From positions 19,934,677-19,998,676 of the forward strand of contig JBBMOA010000020.1 in the NCBI GenBank assembly GCA_037954235.1: a stretch of 64,000 nucleotides of DNA, given 5' to 3'. This document shows, one piece after another, positions 59,168 to 64,000 of this stretch. A program made the translations under genes and the position numbers. The notes beneath the pieces are model-generated. The model ran no database searches. It was not told the origin of the DNA and saw only the letters and a program-made list of their open reading frames with translations. How positions within the stretch are numbered: the stretch's first letter is position 1; the number at the start of each line of letters is the position of its first letter. The stretch is from Aulostomus chinensis. Taxonomy: Eukaryota > Chordata > Actinopteri > Syngnathiformes > Aulostomidae.

Positions 59168-62082
59168 GTAAGTTAATCATGTCATTGTTATTTTAGCTTG
59201 TGCTCATTAGTGCAGGTGATTATGTCAAGTGATAAACGGGTGGTGTCTCCTATCACTTCCCTTCTCTCTACTCCCTGCTCACTAGCTCCTCTCTGGACTC
59301 TGCAGATTACTGAGAATGAAAATTGCATTTTCTGACATAAATGCTATGCTGGCTAAATCCCTCCATCTGTTAGCCAGCATGGTTTGTGACTGTAAACTTC
59401 CTTCCCATAAACTTATTGGACACCTTAAGTCAACTACAATGGGTGTAATAAATCCCTGGATGTATTTAAACACCAGTAACTGGCCAATTTGTTACTAACT
59501 AGCTACTGAATAATTACTCGCTAGTTCACATGTAGCTAATGTTAGCCTTCTGTCCAGCTGTTCATGTTCACCTGAGGATGAAAATTCAGTCATTATCTAC
59601 TCATCCTTATACCAGTTTTTACTTCATAAAACAATGCTGGAGTTTGACTGGGAAAGTTGTCGCAGTCGTGTCCTCAGCAACTTAAGGGAAAGAAGGCCAA
59701 TTTGACGAAAGAAGTACCTCCGTACTGCTTGTCTGAAATAATCCAGGTGTCCTTGAGGCCTTGACATGCAAAGTTGCTTAGAAAAACATCACGGACGCCA
59801 TGTTTTTAGCCTCGCAGTTGACAGTAGCTTGTCGCTTGACGCCATGTTTTTATTCGGGCAGAAACCAGTTCAAATAATGATCTCATGAGTTTCTCCTGTG
59901 TTAGTTGACTTTGTCCCTTTTCTGTCTCCTGACAGCAGAAACTGAGCAGATCTGCTGGGGAGGCCGCGTGTCTCGTCATCACGTGAGCGCATCGAGGCAG
60001 GGCTCTTCCTCCTCAGCTTATCTGCATTCATACCTAAACATTGTGAAACAATCCAGTCAGAAACGTCTTCTCTCAACTCCACCCTCGTGTCTCAGCCTGC
60101 TAATCATAGCGTAAACAATATACGGCAAAAAGAAGATGAGTTACAAGATTGAATATTACAGGTGCCAGAATTCGAAAGGCAGAAAAACAAATTTATTTTT
60201 TTTTGATAAAGAAATAATGCAATCATTTGGCCCCCCCCCCTTTTTTTTTTTTCCAACGCTCTGTGAGCGACTCTGATGTGATTTTATGCTGCACACAGCT
60301 TGAGTCTGAGAACAGCAGGGCGCAGTGAAAGAAGTTGGTAACATCACGGAGAAGTTGCAGCCTGTCGCCTGCAGCTCCTCATCTAACAGCTCTCTGCGGC
60401 TCCCAGAGTAGAGTCATAAACAGCCATTTATTTAGTGAAAGGATTCCAGGGTACTTATAATAGATATTAAGATAAATCCCAATGTTAAAGAGATTGCATA
60501 TCTGACGTTTTTAGCATATGGTCCTATTTTAACGCCCAGCCTACAGTGAAACACCTTTGATTCAAGCAAAGTAACTGCACACACCAAGTGAGATATGACA
60601 GACTGCTTAATTGATACTCTCCTTGCCCATATGTGGGCTGTTATCCCAGCAGCCTACAATTAATGACGAATTACCATATCATCAATATTTAAGAAATCTC
60701 TCACCGGGTAACTAAAAAAAGAAAGCTTATAATGGGCCGCAATTTGTAAAATATTCAGAGAGGAGATCTCTCAGACCAGCGCCGTGTGTGATGAGGGAGT
60801 AAACGTACCAGAACAGCAGCGTCTTTTTCTCCCATTATCAGGAGGGCAGTCATCCCCACTGGCTCCACATCGACAGGGGAGTCAGACGTCGTGAAGGACA
60901 ACTGGCAACTTGTGAAAATTTAATCAGGGCCATGAATTAATCCTTAAATGGTGGAGGATAAATGAAGCAGGCACATGCAGCTAAATGATGACAGGGGAGG
61001 CCCCATGGCCTGTTGCTAGGCTTACTTCCTGAATAAATCATTCCCCACGAAGGCCTGGAGAGTCCAACTGCTCCCAGACTCAAAATCTTCTCCCCGGTGA
61101 ATCTCTGCTGCGTGGAGCTCAAGGCCGTAACAAAAGAGGAGGGAGCTGAGTCGGTACGTTCACCTTACTAATAAGACTCACTGTTAATATTTATCACACA
61201 CTATGCTGTCCTTATTTGCATGTCGATATCATGCAATTAGGCTTTACAGCCCCGTGTATCACACCGCCAGCCACGGAAGCAGGTTGGGATGTAATTGTTA
61301 GCAGAAGCAGGCTTGATATCGTCCTCTATATCAAGAGGTTCTTAATTTATAATCAATGTGCTGTGAGAACAGAACGTGCTGTTGTACGGGCAGGTGTACG
61401 TGTTTCCATTCTGCCCACCTGCTTCATTTATTGGCATGGCACCGCTGCCGCCTTTTAACAATCAGCTGTGGGAGAATTACGCAGTTGGAGGGGCTTGATT
61501 AGTATCCTGCGCTACAGGGGTTGGGGCAGATCTGAACCCGCCCACTCAACTATCTCACCTCCACCTCCAGCCTCTGGATTCCTGGGTAAAACTGCCTCCT
61601 GTCCTCCAGGTTGACCGGGGCCCTGATGGGCACATGATTATGAAGCTCCGTGGGGAAACGCTTCTGTTATATGAAATACTTTTACTCCTCCCGCTGCGCG
61701 AATGTGAAATCACGAGGTGTTTTAAATGGTAACTCAAGTCCAAGCGAGGATGGACCTGCAAGTACGTCCACCTCAGTTCGAAAATGAATGCAAGGAAGGA
61801 AAGTGGGGGGGCTGGTATTTAGTTAGGCTGGTATTTAGTTCAGTCGGGGATCTTTACCTTGGCTCCTCTATCAGCTTATGTAGTTATTTAGTAATTATAC
61901 GGCTGTATCATCAGCTGTTGATGATAACACTATCATAAGCCTTTCTAGAGTGTGGGTTGGCTTGTTCTAGGATTGGCACCTCTATCTCTGGCCGTTCTCC
62001 TCATTTTGAGGAAGACGCTCTTGAAGCTCCACGTTCCCAGGCTCAGGGAAATGTGCGTCTAATTGAAGATCTGAATGGGTGA

Positions 62083-62162
62083 ACAGGAATTGAACCCGAT
62101 GTCACCGACCCACGGGGCAACAAGCATGCGTCTGGTCAGTCTCTCCTGTTAACCACACCGAC
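62083..62162 (-). repeat. tRNA-derived SINE head, decayed
   Basis: On the minus strand the segment has GTGTGGTTAACAGG (A-box-like), then GCATGCTTGTTGCCCCGTGG, then GGGTTCAATTCC, a perfect B box. A-to-B spacing is about 55 bp, larger than in a normal tRNA, and no acceptor stem pairs. It is therefore a tRNA-derived repeat and not a tRNA gene. It differs from the five-copy family above. Confidence 0.4.
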
Positions 62163-62733
62163 CATCGCACGTCGGAGCAACCTTGACTCTGACATAAATC
62201 ACAGTAGCAGGGAGGTAGTGCAGCTCTGTCTGGCCTTGGGGCTGCTTATAATTAACAGTAGCTTCAAAGGGGGGTTCTTCAGGGAGATTCACACACTCCT
62301 CAGCTCATGGGTTCACTCTGGTAGATTATGCAACCACTGACAGGGGCTCCTCCATTACAGATCACATTCACACAGCGATCCTTTCAGACCCTGTAAACGT
62401 GTTTGTTAAACTCTCATTCCAAATAATGACACAGGGAGGAAGCTCAGTAAACCTGCATTCGTTCTTTTCAGATCTGGAGCACTTTTCCAAAGATCCTACC
62501 ATAGATGGATAGAGAGTTGGATAGGAGGATAGATGGATGAACGGAGCGTACTGGGAGAGCCAGGTGTGAGTCAAGGTAACCAGGTATAGCAGCGTGGAGT
62601 CTCCTGGGCACTGTTCTCTTCTATCTCATCCTCAGCACTCAGCGGAGCACAGCAGTCGCTCCTCTCCAACACCCTGCCACAGATCTGCACCCACGATTAC
62701 ACCCCAAATCAAATGAGTGTGGGACTGAGAGAT

Positions 62734-62764
62734 GGGGAAGGGGTGGGGGGGGGGGGTGGGGGGG
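62734..62764 (+). repeat. G-rich tract
   Basis: Runs of 4, 4, 12 and 7 G separated by one or two other bases, a potential G-quadruplex. Confidence 0.85.
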
Positions 62765-64000
62765 TCGCGAGGTGAGGAGAAGGCAGGGATGGTTTGGCAA
62801 ATGTGCATACAGATTTATCATGCCAGCTCTGGGTCTGAGAAGTCTGAAACGAGGGAGAGATTTAGAATTCAGCCGAAGCTTGTTGGTCTAAAAGAAGGCG
62901 CTCATGCAGAGAGACGACCGGAGCGTTTGCTGAGGTTCAGCGCAAAGCGCGTATGAAAGTTTTAATTTCACATCCAAGCAATTCAGCTCAGTTCTATGAT
63001 TTATGCAGCGGATGATAAGAGAAGTTACGTCGAGGGTTAGGCACTCCGTACATTAACTGACGCAACAAATTCCAGAGGAAAATGAAACACGAGTTCCAAC
63101 AAGTCGCAGAACATAGAAATAAGAAAGAGAACGGAGGTAAGTGAAGTCATTCATGCTGTGGCAGCCAGTCCCTCCTTCATTTTCACAAGAGGTTTTTTTT
63201 TTTTTTTTTTTTTTTAGCTATTATGTTTTGTTTTGTTTTTTTTTGTTTTATTTGCTATAATAGAGTCGACTATGAATGAACCATAAAATGAAATAAGGAG
63301 TCTGGTTCCCTCAAATTTTGTTTTGATTAAATGCTTGAAATTGGGTTCTCACTCGTTTGAAATATTTTGAGATTTTGTTCCGAGGCATAGAATATGTGAG
63401 TCAATACCTCATTAATTAAAAGTTTTTTTCGAAACCACTGCAGTTTCTGACAAGACTGCAGAGGTTGTACCGGATGGCAAAGGTTATGCTGAAAACCGGA
63501 GAAGCGTGAGGCCACATGTGGTGACATGGAAGTCACGGGAAAAGCGTACGCCAACGTTAGCTTCGTTCTTCTTGGGCATTTAAAGTTCTAAGAAAATCAA
63601 AAATGCGTTGTCCATTTCTGACGATTGGCGTCCCAAAATAGACGTGAAAGCGTGAAAGTGTTCCGCTCGAACGGAGAATCCAAAGTAAAAACTCCAACTG
63701 CCTTTGGTCGAGGGAACCAAGGGAGATGCTAATTTCCAGGTTTGTCCAGAAGGAGGGGAAAAAAATCCTCCCTGCATCGTAGCATTTCTCCTTTCTAAAG
63801 AATCTACTTATGGAACTCATGGAACTTCAGTGTTGTAAAAGGCCCGTCGAAACAGAACTCAGAAGTGCTGAGCTGAGGTTAAACAGAACACTTTTTGAGG
63901 TCAGGAGTTAAAAAAACAAAGTATTTCAACACTGACTGTGTTGTGAAAGTCTTCTGAGTTTCTCCGGCAGGTCACAGTGGAGTGTGTGCAGCGTACAAAG

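Larger units (their letters stand above)
59181..64000. other. Gene-poor unique sequence to window end
   Basis: No gene recognised. AT-rich blocks near 60580-60740 have ATTAAT/AATTACC motifs. A GC-richer stretch at 61550-61790 has an acceptor-like CCTGTCCTCCAG followed by an open frame, but no domain and no convincing donor. The simple repeat at 62734 and the tRNA-like head at 62083 are listed separately. Long T-runs occur near 63192-63215. Confidence 0.45.

Noticed and set aside
61612..61731. Acceptor-like CCTGTCCTCCAG followed by an open frame
   Set aside because: No recognisable domain, the donor candidate GTAACT is weak, and the translated segment is not exon-like in composition.

Overview
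This is vertebrate genomic DNA, almost certainly from a teleost fish. The evidence is spliced exons with GT/AG borders, long CA/GT microsatellites, tRNA-derived SINE-like copies of a type seen in fish genomes, and relics of Tc1/mariner-superfamily transposons. Nothing suggests a bacterial, viral or plasmid origin. Most open reading frames here are chance frames in non-coding or repeat DNA.

Bases 1-4630 hold the last three coding exons, on the + strand, of an MDGA gene (MAM domain-containing GPI anchor protein). Exons 1569-1699, 2260-2356 and 4542-4630 join in frame. They give the second half of a MAM domain, a short linker and a hydrophobic GPI-anchor signal ending at a stop codon. I favour MDGA2 over MDGA1. 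The 3' UTR follows, with candidate poly(A) signals at 4823, 5327 and 6094 and a compound GT/GA/CG repeat.

From about 6.1 kb to the end I find no gene I can name; it reads as a gene-poor flank. It contains five copies of one SINE-like family, three with 11-13 bp target-site duplications. It also has a 715-bp TA-flanked inverted-repeat transposon (20833-21547) carrying a 59-codon remnant of a transposase DNA-binding domain. There are three imperfect fold-back (MITE-like) elements at about 17.6, 27.5 and 47.7 kb, two decayed Tc1-like elements at about 41 and 57 kb, and several terminal fragments. A 12-unit, 21-bp minisatellite (24783-25034) sits inside an older decayed array of about 57-bp units.

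A few AT-rich, repeat-free blocks dense in TAATTA-type motifs (about 41.6, 47.1 and 50.9 kb) could be conserved non-coding elements. One isolated splice-bounded open segment (54595-54669) could be an exon. No undescribed multi-gene system is visible. The best novelty candidates are the repeat architectures, the possible read-through isoform of the MDGA gene and the orphan exon candidate. Family names for repeats come from recalled consensus patterns and were not checked against a database.
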